A DNA stretch of 64,000 nt from Leptodontidium sp. MPI-SDFR-AT-0119 (taxonomy: Eukaryota > Ascomycota > Leotiomycetes > Helotiales > Leptodontidiaceae). Shown here piece by piece: positions 31,063-43,563 of the stretch. The stretch's first letter is position 1; each line of letters opens with the position of its first letter. The stretch covers positions 1,798,001 through 1,862,000 of the forward strand of contig JAHLEZ010000006.1 in NCBI GenBank assembly GCA_020726505.1, read 5' to 3'. The notes below the pieces were generated by a model. That model saw only the letters and a program-made list of their open reading frames with translations, was not told the DNA's origin and did not search any database. Both the position numbers and the translations under genes were made by a program.

Positions 31063-34000
31063 TTGGGGATGGAGGCATGGAGGAGTTTGCTGCCGGTTGT
31101 TGTGTGGACTTGTATCAAAAGTCGAGGATTCATACTCTGCGGATTCAATATTGTCAGCGGTAAGTCAATATTGATTAGCGGTTGTGCTCCTCGCTTCACC
31201 TGTGCATGAAGGTAACTTGCCCCAAACGGTCATCTCGACAGAAGTTGTTTTTATCATATAAGTACTCTTTCAGCTTCGTCATTAGGGAGTCTTCTAGCTT
31301 TGAGGTTCAATTTGGAAGGTTTGAATGATACATGTGATAATTTCCTTGAATGTGTTTGCTCAAAGGGGAACGGATGTGCAGAAGGGGTGGTGAGGAGAAG
31401 TAACTCACATCCTCTGGCTAATTGACCGACTTGCGCGATTCCCGGTCCGCAGGTGTGTGGGCGTAACTCGATATTCAATTACAAAGATCGAAGAGGAGAG
31501 ACTTCATGGTTGCATTGGAATTGTTTGAGAATATCTGGCAATGATTCGGGTTTGAGGAAGAGAGAACCAATACCCCACCCCTTACCAACTATCCATATTC
31601 TACCTCTCCTGTCGTGACTCTTTCTCTAGTATTTTAACCCCCGTCCCTAACTCCAAAAAACAATCAAGCGAGGAACTTCTACTAAGAGAAAGTTGCATGT
31701 CCTGGTGATAGGGCGTCACTCTCGTTGTGTGTAGGTCCGCTTTTTCCGCTGCATGGTAGACGATATCCAGAGATGGAAACGGACCTGAGATTTGGGCGGG
31801 GAGAGAATCTTGAAGTTGTATTGAATTGTTTGGGATGGAGCGAGGGAGGGAGAGGCTTTGTTGCCATGTGTTCGGGATAGGTAGGGTTTGGCTGGGATCG
31901 AGATGGATGGGGAATAGAGTAGTGGGGGGTGAAGAGAGGAAGCCTTGAAACAACGATGTCGAATTCCTTGAGATGGGATGATCAACAGCAGATATGCTAG
32001 AAGATGAACATCTACAGCAATCGTGCCGATGTGGGAGAAATGGGGGTAACGACTCTCCAGATTCTCTCCCTTTCTGTCCACGCGCTGGAATTGTTTATCG
32101 ACAGGTTGAGGCAAGTCTTACAGATCCTGTGTTTATTAAAGTGCTTATATGTTGGTATGACTTTGGAAGGGAAATGAAAATTGAGAGTCAATAGCGGCCG
32201 TGGTTCCCCCAGCTCAGCTGGGATTCAAGTAGGAATTGCAACAGCGTGATGATTATTGGGAGGAGGGGGAGGTGGGGTGAAATGAACGCACCCTTTGTAA
32301 CTTGACTAAAGATTCGGTAGCTGTTAGAGTGGGTTAAAAAAAAATGGTAGCTCAAGAGACTGACTTTAGCTACCCACGATGAGATAGAGAGATCTGGGAC
32401 ACTTCCCCACGACGACATCTCCGTGTAATCACCCCTATCCAGTGTCTTTACCTACCGAATCACGATAGAGCTACCGGAGGAAGAGGCGGTGAACCGATTA
32501 AAAGGCAACTTTGAGCTTCTAGATCCCCAACTCTACGTCGATATCACGTGAGCACGCCAACAGGTCCCCTGAAACACAAACACGGCCCCAGCTCGAGCAA
32601 CAAGAAACATAAAAGCATAAGTTTCAAGAATGGACACAAACACAGACACAAATTCAAAAACATCAACGCACGCCAGACAAGAAAAACCCACAAAGTAGGA
32701 GAAAAGCAACTTTTCTATTCTATTCTAAAAATTGAAGCTATCGCGACCGGACCCAGGGACTCGGACTGGCTCGGACATACCTGCACAGACAGCCAGCCTG
32801 CCAGCCCCGTTTGGTGGATTCTTCCTTGATTTTTCCGGTTATTCTTAGGGGATCAGCCCACTAGTAAATCTACCAGTTTGTCTCGCACGGATTGTCGGAA
32901 TTTTTGGGATGGGGTTTCATATTTTCATATCAAAACTCCGTAGGGCAGACAGACCTCGGATCGAATAAGAATGAGGGTCTGTCTGGTCTGGCTGCAAAGG
33001 ATGGATGGGACGGAGGCACGTGTGTTTTATGTTTTTTGTGCAACTTTGAATCTCGGATATCTGCAAGTACTCCGTACTCGAGGACACATAGAGCAGCACA
33101 GCATAAAAGATGAGATGAGATGACAGAAGGATCAAAAGGATCCACTTCGAAATAAGATAAGTACCAAGACACAACGTCATGGCATGAAACGTTGAAGATC
33201 AATCAATTTTCCTAGGTAAGGATAAGTATTCGGTTGGTGGAGTGGGTGGGTTGATTGGGTCCGCATGACGAATGGTGAAATGAGGAGGTCGATTGATCGG
33301 CAATCATTTTTTTTAACCGGGGCTGTGTTTTTGTTGCTGAGAGAGAGGGAGAGAAGGGGTATCGGTTGGGTATTTTGGTTCTGGATGGATGGATTGTGGT
33401 ATTCTAACGTGGATGAATGGACTGCGTGCAGCGGATGGATGGATGTTGTGATGGGGATTCAACAGGTTGTACGAAAAAATTGGTGGTACGGAAACGAACG
33501 AAACGTTGGGCGGGCGTCCTGCAGGAACACGGTTACTCGTATCAGCGTGGATACACAGCGTACGGTACCTGTCCTTAGCTGAGGTGTATTGCGTTGCGTG
33601 GCAGACGGGCACACGAGCAGCAAGCAGCATACTTTCTTGATTCCAGGGGTTGTTGGTGACGAAGATGGGATGATGCGGGTGAGTGGGTGAGAGAAGCGAG
33701 ACTGCAGCTGAGGGCGTGGGTGAGACGAGATGAAATTAAATGAGGCTTTTGATAATACGGAAGTGAACAGGACAGAATGTCTCCCTTATCCAGCTTCTCT
33801 CCAACTTGCCACCGCCAGCAATGACGATATAAACATGCATCCCTTATCCTTATCCTTATCATATCCATCTCATTCCCAAGAACCCCCTTTTCCCTTCTTG
33901 TTCCTTCTCCATTCCATGATGCACACTGCATAGAAAATACGACGTTGAGCTGAAAATAGTTGGCGCTTATTTCTGCTTGTTCGATTCATCACCAACAGCT

Positions 34001-34666
34001 GCGTGGAGGACAGGGACCAGGCACAAGGGAAGGCGGCCGTGTTTAATTTCATTTCCCAGCGATTCCCAGCGATCTGCCTGCCAGTGACCACTCAGGGCTG
34101 AGTGTTGTCCCTCACGCTTGCCCTGATCAAGACAAGTGCCATCCCGCTAGCAAGGATGCTCCAAGCCATGGCGGCACTAGCTGGGTACCTGCATCTCTAG
34201 CGGCAATCTTGCTTTCAGCCAACCAGCCGCTCAGGATTCCCTCTCTCGCACCCACACTGGCTGGACACCCACCCACCCATCTCCTCTCTCTTGGACCTCT
34301 TCTCCTTCTCCTCCTCACCCTCCTTTCGCAACCTCACCTCATCGTCACCAACGTCAATCCCGACGACGGCAGCAGGATCGCATACATTCAGTCTCTTCAG
34401 TCGTCCCTCTTTTATCGACTTGATCAGATCGTTTGTTTGTTTACATTCGCTCTTTCTCCCCACCCTCCCAACTACGTTCTCTACCACCAACTTCCTCTAA
34501 TTCAATCCGTCCCCGTTTGGTCCGCGCAAACAACACAATACCGCGATCCGATAATACCTTCACCACAATACCAACTCGACGATAATCTACTGCGGTTCCG
34601 CTTATCTGCGCGATACTGCCCTATTTGATATCTACCAACACCACACTCTCGACCTGATCGAACCAG
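31063..34666. other. 3.6-kb gene-poor tract upstream of the SH3 protein
   Basis: No gene supported. It contains simple-sequence patches: GATGGATGGATG words near 33382-33440, TTATCC repeats at 33842-33860, and long pyrimidine-rich stretches at 34250-34340 and 34390-34500 that look like the promoter and 5' leader of the gene at 34667. Several open frames on both strands lack domains and are judged chance. Confidence 0.5.
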
Positions 34667-36385
34667 ATGGCTCGTAACCACCTCCACCGAGCGCATGCGC
34701 ATGCGCGACAAGAAGATGCCGCGACTGTCGTGTCCGTCGTCTACGTGACTGCTTCCAAGACCTTCAAGGGCGAGATAGCAGGATACACTACAATTGGAGT
34801 CGCGATCGATACCTCCAAGACACCTGAACCTACCCCCGAACCAACCACCTCTGCGACTCCAAAGGCTAAGACTTCTTCGTCTGCTAAGATCGAAGCCGAT
34901 TCCTCTTCAGTCAAGTCCACCAGCAGACACACAACCCTTCAGACCTCAACTCTTCCCTCTGCGATCACATCCCCAAAGACCTCCGTTGATTCGTCAGTCG
35001 CACTCATAGCCGCGACCGGTGTTGCATCAACCAGCTCCATCGCCTCAGCAGCTTCCTCAACCGCGACATCATCCAGCTCGACAGCCGAATCGACCTCAGG
35101 TGGTATGAGCACAGGTGGAAAGATTGGATTAGCTGTTGGTATCCTATTACTTATTGGAGGTGTTCTATCAATCATCCTGTTCTGCTTCAAGAAGAGAAAG
35201 GCTGCGGCCAAGGCAGCAGAGGCTCGAGAGAATGAGAAATATGATCAGGTCAATCGCGCAGCCAGTATCCGTACGACAGCTACCGCTCCTCGCCTTTCCC
35301 TTCGACCAATCACCCAATTCCTACCAAACCTTGGAGAGAAGCGTTCAAGCCGTGGAAACCCTCTTGCAGCTCACCTTGCGCCTGTCGCCGAACCACAAGA
35401 GAAGAATGCTTCGGATAGACCAACGACTGGGCAATCAAACAACAGAGAGAATCCATTTGGAAACCACGCCGAGACCGTCCCAGGCCAGAACCCATTTGGA
35501 AACCACGCCAACATTGATCCTGTTAATGCGTCTGGTCCTGCCATTGTTGAAATGCCAGCTGAGCCCACGGTTGTCGCTGCTGTTGCTCCTGTTGGTCTCA
35601 AGCGTGGAGCTTCCAAGCGTGAGAATGGCCCAGCTCCCATGGATTTCACCAAATCTGGTCCTTTCATGGGTCCTCCAAGTCCTGCCGGAACCGAATTCAG
35701 CATGTCTTCTGAAGCCCCCGGTACACCCATCCAAACAAGCTCTGGTGCCGCCATTGCTGCTGCTGGAGGTAAGTTCGTCCCTACTGCCAGACAAGCAAAT
35801 GCTAAACCTACAGGCCCTGCCAACTCTGCTGTTCACCGAGTCCAACTTGATTTCAACCCATCCATGGAAGACGAACTTGAGCTCAAGCAAGGTCAGCTGA
35901 TCCGCGTCTTGCACGAGTACGATGATGGATGGGCTTTGTGTATTCGATTGGATAGATCCCGACAAGGTGTTGTACCACGTACTTGCTTGTCCACACGCCC
36001 AGTTAAGCCTCGCCCAATGCAAAATGGTCCTCGTGGCCCACCACCAGGAATGCGAGGTCCCCCTCAACAACAACGTCCCATGTCACCTAGCATGAACGGT
36101 CAACGAATGGCACCAAATGCTCTTCAAATCCGCCCATCGACTCCAAACGGTCAGCACCCACGCCCTGCTTCCCCAGCTGGATCCATGCAACAACGTCAAC
36201 CAAGACCCATGGTTCAAGGACAAGATCAAGGTCGCGCTCGCAGCAATTCTGCCGCTCAGATGCAACGCCCTCGAGTTGCTCCAGGTCCAAGTCAAATGAA
36301 CCCAATGCCGCAATTCGACGGTGCCGGTTCTCCTCCCCAAGGATCCATCGTCGAACGGAAACCAGTCCCAGGTCAAGCCTTGTAA
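34667..36385 (+). CDS. Single-pass membrane protein with SH3 domain
   Basis: Intronless, 572 residues. Residues 1-140 are a Ser/Thr/Ala-rich, probably O-glycosylated extracellular part without a classical signal peptide. A single membrane span follows at about 148-172 (GKIGLAVGILLLIGGVLSII), then a basic stop-transfer FKKRKAAAK. The cytosolic part carries two near-identical NPFGNHA motifs (about residues 263 and 276) and an SH3 domain at about 392-450 (VHRVQLDFNPSMEDELELKQ... DDGWALCIRLD...GVVPRTCL, with the ALYDY and GWW/G-x-P positions recognisable). A Pro/Gln-rich tail follows, with many PRPM/RGPPP motifs that can themselves bind SH3 domains. The layout resembles yeast Fus1/Tos7-type cell-surface proteins linked to polarity and septation (inference). 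Large gene-free flanks suggest long UTRs or regulatory DNA. Confidence 0.85.
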   Translation: MARNHLHRAHAHARQEDAATVVSVVYVTASKTFKGEIAGYTTIGVAIDTSKTPEPTPEPTTSATPKAKTSSSAKIEADSSSVKSTSRHTTLQTSTLPSAITSPKTSVDSSVALIAATGVASTSSIASAASSTATSSSSTAESTSGGMSTGGKIGLAVGILLLIGGVLSIILFCFKKRKAAAKAAEARENEKYDQVNRAASIRTTATAPRLSLRPITQFLPNLGEKRSSRGNPLAAHLAPVAEPQEKNASDRPTTGQSNNRENPFGNHAETVPGQNPFGNHANIDPVNASGPAIVEMPAEPTVVAAVAPVGLKRGASKRENGPAPMDFTKSGPFMGPPSPAGTEFSMSSEAPGTPIQTSSGAAIAAAGGKFVPTARQANAKPTGPANSAVHRVQLDFNPSMEDELELKQGQLIRVLHEYDDGWALCIRLDRSRQGVVPRTCLSTRPVKPRPMQNGPRGPPPGMRGPPQQQRPMSPSMNGQRMAPNALQIRPSTPNGQHPRPASPAGSMQQRQPRPMVQGQDQGRARSNSAAQMQRPRVAPGPSQMNPMPQFDGAGSPPQGSIVERKPVPGQAL

Positions 36386-39300
36386 ATGGCTTCCATTCTT
36401 CAACCTAAAAAGTCTTTTGGGAACATAAATTTGCTTGCTTGATTTCTCGCGCAGCGAAGAATGGGGACCGGCGTAATGGGGTGGCGGATTGACATGATGG
36501 ACACGAACAACCGTACCTTTTTCCTTTTCTACCTCATCTTCTCCTTTCTCGTGCAAATATTTTGGGGGGGGATTACCACATTAGGTTCTCTTCTGCACAT
36601 TGTTTCTTGCTGCTATCGACTTGAGCTTTGAGAGAGACATGGTTCTTTCTTCGTTCCTACCTCTTCATCTCCTTTTCCTTTTTTTCGAAATACACATTTT
36701 GCTCAACGTTAGTTAGTAATGTGTATGTATGTAGATCGTCCCTTCAACTCCTTTTTTTCCTTTGTGCTTTTCAGATGGTGTGGTGGTGGATGGAAAGGAA
36801 GAGATGAGATGCTCTAGAAGGGTTGGATCGAATAGCTCGGCTGGATGAGGAGACTTTTAGGTTTTCTCTTTTGCTTCTGCTTTTTTCCTGCTCGTTGCTC
36901 GGAGATTTGATAGCGGCGGGTGTGTAGAAAGCTTTCAAATGGTGTGGAATGGAATCGACTGGTTTTGATGGGGGTGGATGGATAGGGTGGAGTGGGGTGA
37001 AGCAGTTGGCCGAGCTGTGCTGTGCTGACTTGTACGAGTCTTTACCTTTCTCTTTCAAGTGGATGCTGGCATTAGCAGGGTTTGATATGGAAGGGGGGTA
37101 TGGATGGATTGGTAGGATGGTGGGGATTGGTGGGAAGGGTTTGGTGATGAAAGGATGGGAGAGGAGAAGTGTAGATAGCTTTTTGCAATGGAGATACCTT
37201 GCACCTGAATCTCTCGCATTGTTTACTCGCTCGCTGTTGGGTAGCTGGGTGGGATGTGAGAATGTGAAGATTTGTAAGTGAGTTAGGAGAATCTGAACTG
37301 ACAATTGTGGATTGGGAAGTAAATAAGTAGATAAGTATATATAATGGTGTGTAAGCGAGCAAGCCAAGGTGATGGAGAGCATCAACCCCCCTTTCCTTTC
37401 CCTCTCTCCCTCTCTCGAGCCCTGAGGGGCGCATATTATTTGGCAAAGTAAGTTTTTTTTTTTTTTTTTTTTTTTTTAGTTGACACAAACCAAGTAGGGT
37501 TATTGAGATTCATAGCAAAGAGGTCCCAAGTCCACTCCTCTAAGAGGGGATTTGGATTATCTTCCTCCGGGTTTTGTTTTTGAGAGACAAGGGTGGGTGT
37601 AGTTGAGGCGAGGGGAGAGGGGTTGTGATTGTTTTTGATTTTTGATTTCTTGAGATAGAATAGGGAAACAGAATAAGGAGGAGGGGAGAGCAAGTGGAGC
37701 AGGCAGCTATGGTTTTGGCTTTAGGGAAAGGGTCTGTGGGGTGAGTAGACGAGTGAATATGTCCGCTTTTCCATTGCCGATTTCTCTCGAGTTGGGAATT
37801 GTTAGCCGGAAAATGAAGGGATGGGTATTTGTAAGGATTGGAGGCGGGGTGTATTTAACGACCACTCTAGTTTAGGACGAGGAGAGTAGATCTACTGGTT
37901 ACGAAGTCAGGAGCCAGAAAACTTGTACAGGTGGGGAAGATGTGGGAGACAGGATCCTTATTTCTGGATTGCTGGGTGACTGGGAAGAATGATTGATTAG
38001 TGTGGGCGCAAGCAGATGTAGTTGTATATTGTTGGGTGAGGTAAGGATCTGGAAGATAGGAGGTTGGAAGGAGAGGTGGAAGCTTCAGCAAGGGAGTGGT
38101 AGAACAACAATGTCGATGTATGGATGGCTGTCACTCGTAGAATCTCTATCATTTTTGCCTTGGCCCAATCTACTTTAGTCTATACAGCGAGTCAGGGGCA
38201 AAGGTGTTTTGTAGAGAGATAGAGCTGGCCCTGTTTATGTATTTACGAGCCACTCGCTACGATTTTAGAAGCTCCTGAATCGTGTAGATTGGGTGGAGCC
38301 TACCTTACTGGTGAAAAGAGATGCTCCCCCATACACCTACTGTTGTGGATTGACGTACGCTGTGGAAGTACTTCTGTAGGGCGGAGTGGATGTTTTATAG
38401 ATACTCAAATGGAAGGCGATGTTGCCTCTGCTAATAGATCTATCCTCGTTGCCGCAGAGAGTTGGTTAGTTGATATAACGTCAAACTATTCAATCACCTG
38501 GTACCCCTTATTCAAGTACCCACGATGACGCAAGATAAGTGAATTGGGACAGCCAGCGAATGGCGAGATATTGAGGTCTTAGGAGAGGAGGATGGACCTA
38601 TGTAAACAGTCTTGAGGTAAGACTCGCTCTTAGAAACAAGCTCTGCCATGTCGTGACCAGCATTTACCCAGAATTAAGACCGGGATCACAAGGTGGTGTG
38701 GAAGTTGCAGTAAAGTGCAGTGCAGTGTAGATGAAGTGGATATAGGAGGTATTTCTTGTCGAGCTACAAGGAAGTTTAGAGAGAGCCCAGTCGTTCTTGC
38801 TGAAGGTTTGCTCTCATGGGGTATGGGATTTTTGTCGTTCCCTCCCAGGACACATGGTCTCTTTTCGCCTGTCTGGATATTCCGGTTGTCCCGGCAGATT
38901 TTCTGGGATTGCAGTTAGGATGCAGCGACATTGATATATGTCGTCCGAAGAAACGGATAAGGCCGCGAATATGAGCATGTCCTCCCGATGCCTTCACCCA
39001 GGCTGGTACGAGAGATTGTAACTTACATGCGGCCCTCTGCGTCGCGGCTGATTCATCAACGATGTGTACCAACTCGCCATTTTCTGGCCATGAAGTAGGT
39101 ACAAGCAAGGCTGTGTAAGTACAGTAAGTTAAGTCTATGGAATTTGAATCAAACTGACGACAGTCAGCGAGGACAGCGAGACACGGATGATATTTTGCAC
39201 TGGGCAAGCTTTTTGTTGCGCTGAGTGTCTTGCCGAAAGCAAAGAGGAATGACCGAGGAAGAACAAGTGAAGAGAAGGCTTCTCTTAACAATGTGAAGAG

Positions 39301-40011
39301 GCATCCCACCACCTTTCTATTCCCCTTGGTGTTATTATTATGCTGGAATCTGATTAGTTGACTGTATAGCAGCTAAACTTGTGGCTTTCAAATTAAGGTT
39401 GCGTGACGTGGACCTGTAAGAAGAGTTCAAAAAGAGCAACTGAAATAAGCATGACGGGGACCTATGAGATCGATTCTTCACAGCCGCATTGAGGCAAACC
39501 TACCCAGAGCCTGATTCATCGCGGAAAGATGGCTCTTCTTCAGATAATTACCCTGAAAAAAAAATTCTAGACTGTGGAAGATGGAAAAAGAAGGCTCCTA
39601 ACATCAGTAGAATGTTTCTTTTGCTGAGTCCTCTCGATCTTGAGGTCTAAGATTAGATGGGTGAACTTCGTTTTGGAGACCTTAGCCAGTGAACTGGTAT
39701 GTCAAAACAAAGGACTCGCTTGCCTACCTGGGTAGGTTGAGATGTTGGGCGCACTAATCTTTTTGAACTTGCCCTATACATACTATAGATTGCGCGACTG
39801 AGAAACTGGTATTGAAGAATCCACCGCACATAGCAGACTTGACACATTGTAATGGACAGGACAAGGGACCTCGGTGATATTGGCCGATGCGTCCTTGCAG
39901 AGGCAGACCCCTTGGAAATCTGACCCCTCCGTCCTGCGCTAGATGATGAACCCTATCTCGTTGAGATCGGAAACAGACGTCATATCCACCGTTAACCTCA
40001 TCTACTCCCTG
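36386..40011. other. 3.6-kb gene-poor tract downstream of the SH3 protein
   Basis: No gene supported. It includes the T25 run at 37453-37477, purine-rich GGATGG/GGGTGG patches near 36950-37150 on the plus strand, and T-rich sequence just after the SH3 gene likely belonging to its 3' UTR. A 178-codon minus-strand frame at 38776-39312 has no domain and unconvincing composition. Confidence 0.5.
37453..37477. repeat. Homopolymer T25
   Basis: An uninterrupted run of 25 T (A on the minus strand), flanked by AAG and AGTTGACAC. It could be a slippage-prone tract or the poly(A) tail of a retroposed copy on the minus strand, but I see no coding sequence upstream of such a tail. Confidence 0.9.
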
Positions 40012-42165
40012 CTACCCCAAACGAATAGTTCTTTTTGGTTGCGCTTGTAGGAATCGAACGAATTGCTCCTTGGTGGAGCTGTTTCCGTAAACGGAATGCT
40101 GACGTGGCGTCATTGATATATGAATAAATACCCCTACTCGTTCTGCAAAGTCCCCCTTCTCTTCCACACCAATGATTATCGTATGTTTGAGTTCGGTATC
40201 GCTGGGATCCCCTATGACGATTGCAGTAAGAGTTTTTGCAGATGGCTTTCCCTCCTCTTTTGGAAATGCTCGATCTGAAAAGAAAGAGCAGCATATGAAA
40301 CTAAAATCTCCCATGTATATCTTAGCGTCCATCCCATGCGAAGGCAGGAGCTGAAACATGAATGTTCTAGCTTCGATGTGAATGAAGTCGATCTTGGCAT
40401 TGGCTAGCTTGCTATCCTGTTGAAAGTATGCTCTGGACCAAGAATGCTTTCTGGGCATGCTCGAGAGACTTCCATCTGGATGCTCAATCCATACGCGAAC
40501 ATCCGATCCAATGGCTGTGGGATTGTACAGCCCCCAGGAAGGGCCCAGTTTGCCATCCCACCCAGCCCATGTCCACGACGGGAACTCAACTTGTCGAGTC
40601 CCATCGCTTTCAAGATTCTATGATAGTCCATTAAGGAAGCAGTTCGTAGGATCGTATGATCTCGCAGTCACAGAAGAGACCATGGGAATTCCCATTAGAT
40701 GATCGACTGGTGGTTTCAGCTTCCCGAAATGCATGAAAATCCCCTTCATTGCATTCAGTTTGTCTGCGGGATAAGTGAGGCTCTTGCCGCTAAACTCGCT
40801 AATGAAATGCTTCAAATGAACAGGAGAGCTGCCAGGGTTATTGAACTTGAAAGCCCCAGCCGATAAGTCCCCGTCTTCATCGTCTTGTCTCAAGTGTATC
40901 ACATTGAGGGGCATCAACGAAGACTCCGCCATGTGCATGCTATTGCACTCGAAATATGTCTGCTGAGAAGTGAAGATCAACCGCCTCTTAGAAAGTAGTC
41001 CTTCCTGGTACGTCCACCCTCTTGTTGCCCATTTCGATATCCTCAGAGAGCGGCTTGGGTGAGGTAAGGTAGAGGCGAGGGTGATGTCACCAATCCTGAT
41101 AGTTGGTTGACACGAACGCTTTGTCTTGTTGACGCCTGGCAGTCCAAAGTCTGGACCGATACCTGCGGCCGCAATGATGGTCAATTCCGCGTTTGCATAT
41201 ATCACGTCCGTTTGAGAGACTTGGTCCTGCTGTTCTTCGGAATTCAACTGATTGATACAATATCTGTCAATCCACAAATATTGCAGGCCGAATAACAAAG
41301 TTGCCTCGATAGAGTCCTCAATGGTCTTCGGGAGGTTGACCAACTTGGGTGGCCAATTCACAGTTGCATCTGACACACTGGCAGTGTCCTGCTTGGGAGC
41401 TCCCAAGACGTACGAGAGTACAATATATAGACTTCCAGGTGGCGCTGTAACAACAGCCCTCTTGGTACAGTCAATAAGTCGGAAATATCGCATTGGTAGG
41501 TTGCATTGGGAATTGTTCGATTGGTTATTTTGGTGGCTTTTTGGAGACAATGATAGGAATTGCCTCAACCCCTTTCCCATACGATTTAGACTCGGAGAAT
41601 GTCGTTTCATTAATCCGTTTTCAACCCTGCAGGCCGAGTCAAGACTGTGGTGTTCTCGACAATGGGATATGCATCTCTTGACAAAGTCCGCATCAATTGC
41701 TTTACCTAGGACACGAACTCTAAAATAGGGCAGGGGCCTGTCGTTCTGGATAGGACAAAGAAGACCAGTTTCCATGAGACTGGCATCCAGACCATAGGGT
41801 GCCAATCCTGGTTTGTAGCCTTCGTACAGGACCGCAAGCACAGTAACATCAAGACGTTTAATGCCAAAAACAGAGGCGCCACTGTCAGCTCTTTGAATCT
41901 CGGCAGCTGAGAAGGCCCTGAGCTGGTAGGGTAGATACAAGACACGAGGCCCTTCAAAGTCGGATGGTGCAACGGAGCCAAAGAGGCGGCATAGAGGACA
42001 AGTAGAAGCTCTCAGTTCATTCCCGGACTCGAGACTTGTGATGAATTTCCCTTTCCATCTTCCACCTGCTGCTGGAGGATGCTGGACAGGTCGATGCTCG
42101 CACACCTTGGACAAAGATCTGAGGTGGACGAGGCAGGTAAGATCTTACTGCGGTTTCAAGGATGG
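40012..42165 (-). pseudogene. HET-domain protein, premature stop
   Basis: The main frame (42114 to 40618) encodes a heterokaryon-incompatibility (HET, PF06985) protein. It has CPLCRLFGSVAP near the start, then YIVLSYVLGAPKQD (usually YxxLSYxWG), LPKTIEDSIEATLLFGLQYL, WIDRYCINQ, and ATRGWTYQEGLLSKRRLIFT. A TAG at 40618-40620 follows ...TNCFLNGLS, where this family has Trp. The same frame then continues for 200 more residues with the conserved VEFPSWTWAGWDGKLG block to a TAG at 40012. At the N-terminus the typical zinc knuckle LCPRCASIDLSSIL lies just upstream in a different frame, hinting at a second lesion near 42060-42090. HET proteins trigger cell death on allorecognition; this copy is probably inactive or makes a shortened product. 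Confidence 0.8.
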
Positions 42166-42488
42166 ACGCTCTTTCGCGGGCTGCTGCATTATACTAAGCA
42201 ATGCTTATTTCGTCGTTGCGATTCATTGAACCGTCTTCGGGGAACAAAGATCCCCGCAGTTGTGGTAGAGCTTTGTGCAGACAGTTTGGATGTTGCTCCG
42301 GTTTGAAATGAAGATGGCAGGTTGCGGCTGAGCTAGGCTGAGTCTTGGGGAATCAAAATCACGTGGCAGATGTTGAAATTCCAAGTCGTTCAGCGAGGCT
42401 GTGCCTTCCAAGTTCAATTTTGTTTCTCTAGAAGAAGATTAGACGATCGTCGAGTAGTAATTTCCTGATGCGGCCCCTCGCAGAGTGT

Positions 42489-43134
42489 TCAATTAGATAA
42501 ATCGTCAGCCTCAACGACCCTCGAATCTAGTTGCCGGAAGCAGAGAGCAAGCACAATTCCAACCAAGGCAGCTAAGATCCACCGTAAAGAGTTCATCCCA
42601 ATTAACTTCTTGATGCGTTCAAGACGCCCCAGCTCTGGCTTCCTGAATGTACACACCTTGGTGTCAAACACCAAACAACCTCTTCCACCCTCGCGAGTAT
42701 CACATTCTCCATGCTCCCTCCGTCTCTTCATCAATAACCTGCTTCTGGTCAGTAAGAACTTTAAACAAGACACCAGCTTGGAAAACTAACCTCACGCTTC
42801 CTCGACAAAATCGCATATCACTCCCAAGTTCGCACTTCTTGTCATGAGGACAATCCAAGTGTAGTGTTCGTCTCTCAATCAGCCACTCGACCTTCAAGTT
42901 GACACCTGTATACACGATGCCGTAGAGGTGTCTGTTGGTATGCTTCAAGCTTAGAGCGTCTGGGTATGTAAGGTAGGAGGCGATTTGGAGGTGTAGCTCA
43001 GTTGGGAGGGTCGAAAAGGTGGCTCTCGGCGAAGCCACTATGACTTGCTGTGATGTTGATGCTTCTTCCATTTGCGCTTTCTTTGCAGTAGTGGAACATG
43101 ATGATTTGTTCCATAGATCAAGAGCTGTCTCCAT
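42489..43134 (-). CDS. F-box protein with C-terminal membrane segment
   Basis: Starts at the ATG at 43134. An F-box lies at about residues 38-80 (FSTLPTELHLQIASYLTYPD then ALSLKHTNRHLYGIV). One intron (about 42724-42793, donor GTGAGG, acceptor GATGAAG) joins MRFCRGS to RRREHGECDTREGGRGC. This order, with the trailing Cys-rich ECDTREGGRGCLVFDTKVCT, is usual in short fungal F-box proteins. A hydrophobic helix (WILAALVGIVLALCF) near the C-terminus suggests tail anchoring, which is uncommon for F-box proteins. It would pair with Skp1 in SCF ubiquitin ligases. Target unknown. Confidence 0.75.
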
Positions 43135-43563
43135 TGTTGAAGTTGACTTTGAGTGCCTTCAAACACGAGATGTGTCAGAGTCACGTGTTTCTTGGACAAG
43201 GCTTGGCTTATTTTGATCAGAAGGGCATGAAGTGAAATGAGTATGCAGGTACAGAATCAGGAACAAGTGAGAGAGGGAAAAGGAATGATATAGAGGACGC
43301 TGCCTGCTCGGCTGGAATGACAGCTGGCTAGCCCGAAATAGAGCTCGTGTTCTGAAACGGGAAACAGGCTACCGTTTTTGAGGCTTGGGATAGGCTGGGA
43401 ATCAGAACTGAGCCTCCACCTCCTGCTCTGTTTTGGCTAGAACAAGTCACCGAGAAAACTTGGGCAATTTCAAAAATGTTGTATGACTTTGAATGTGTCC
43501 GAACTACAGAACGATTCCCAGCATAACCTCCTTTGGAGGCTGCTAAGCCATGATACCGGGCCC

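Noticed and set aside
38776..39312. 178-codon minus-strand open frame
   Set aside because: No domain, no start context and composition like the surrounding non-coding DNA.
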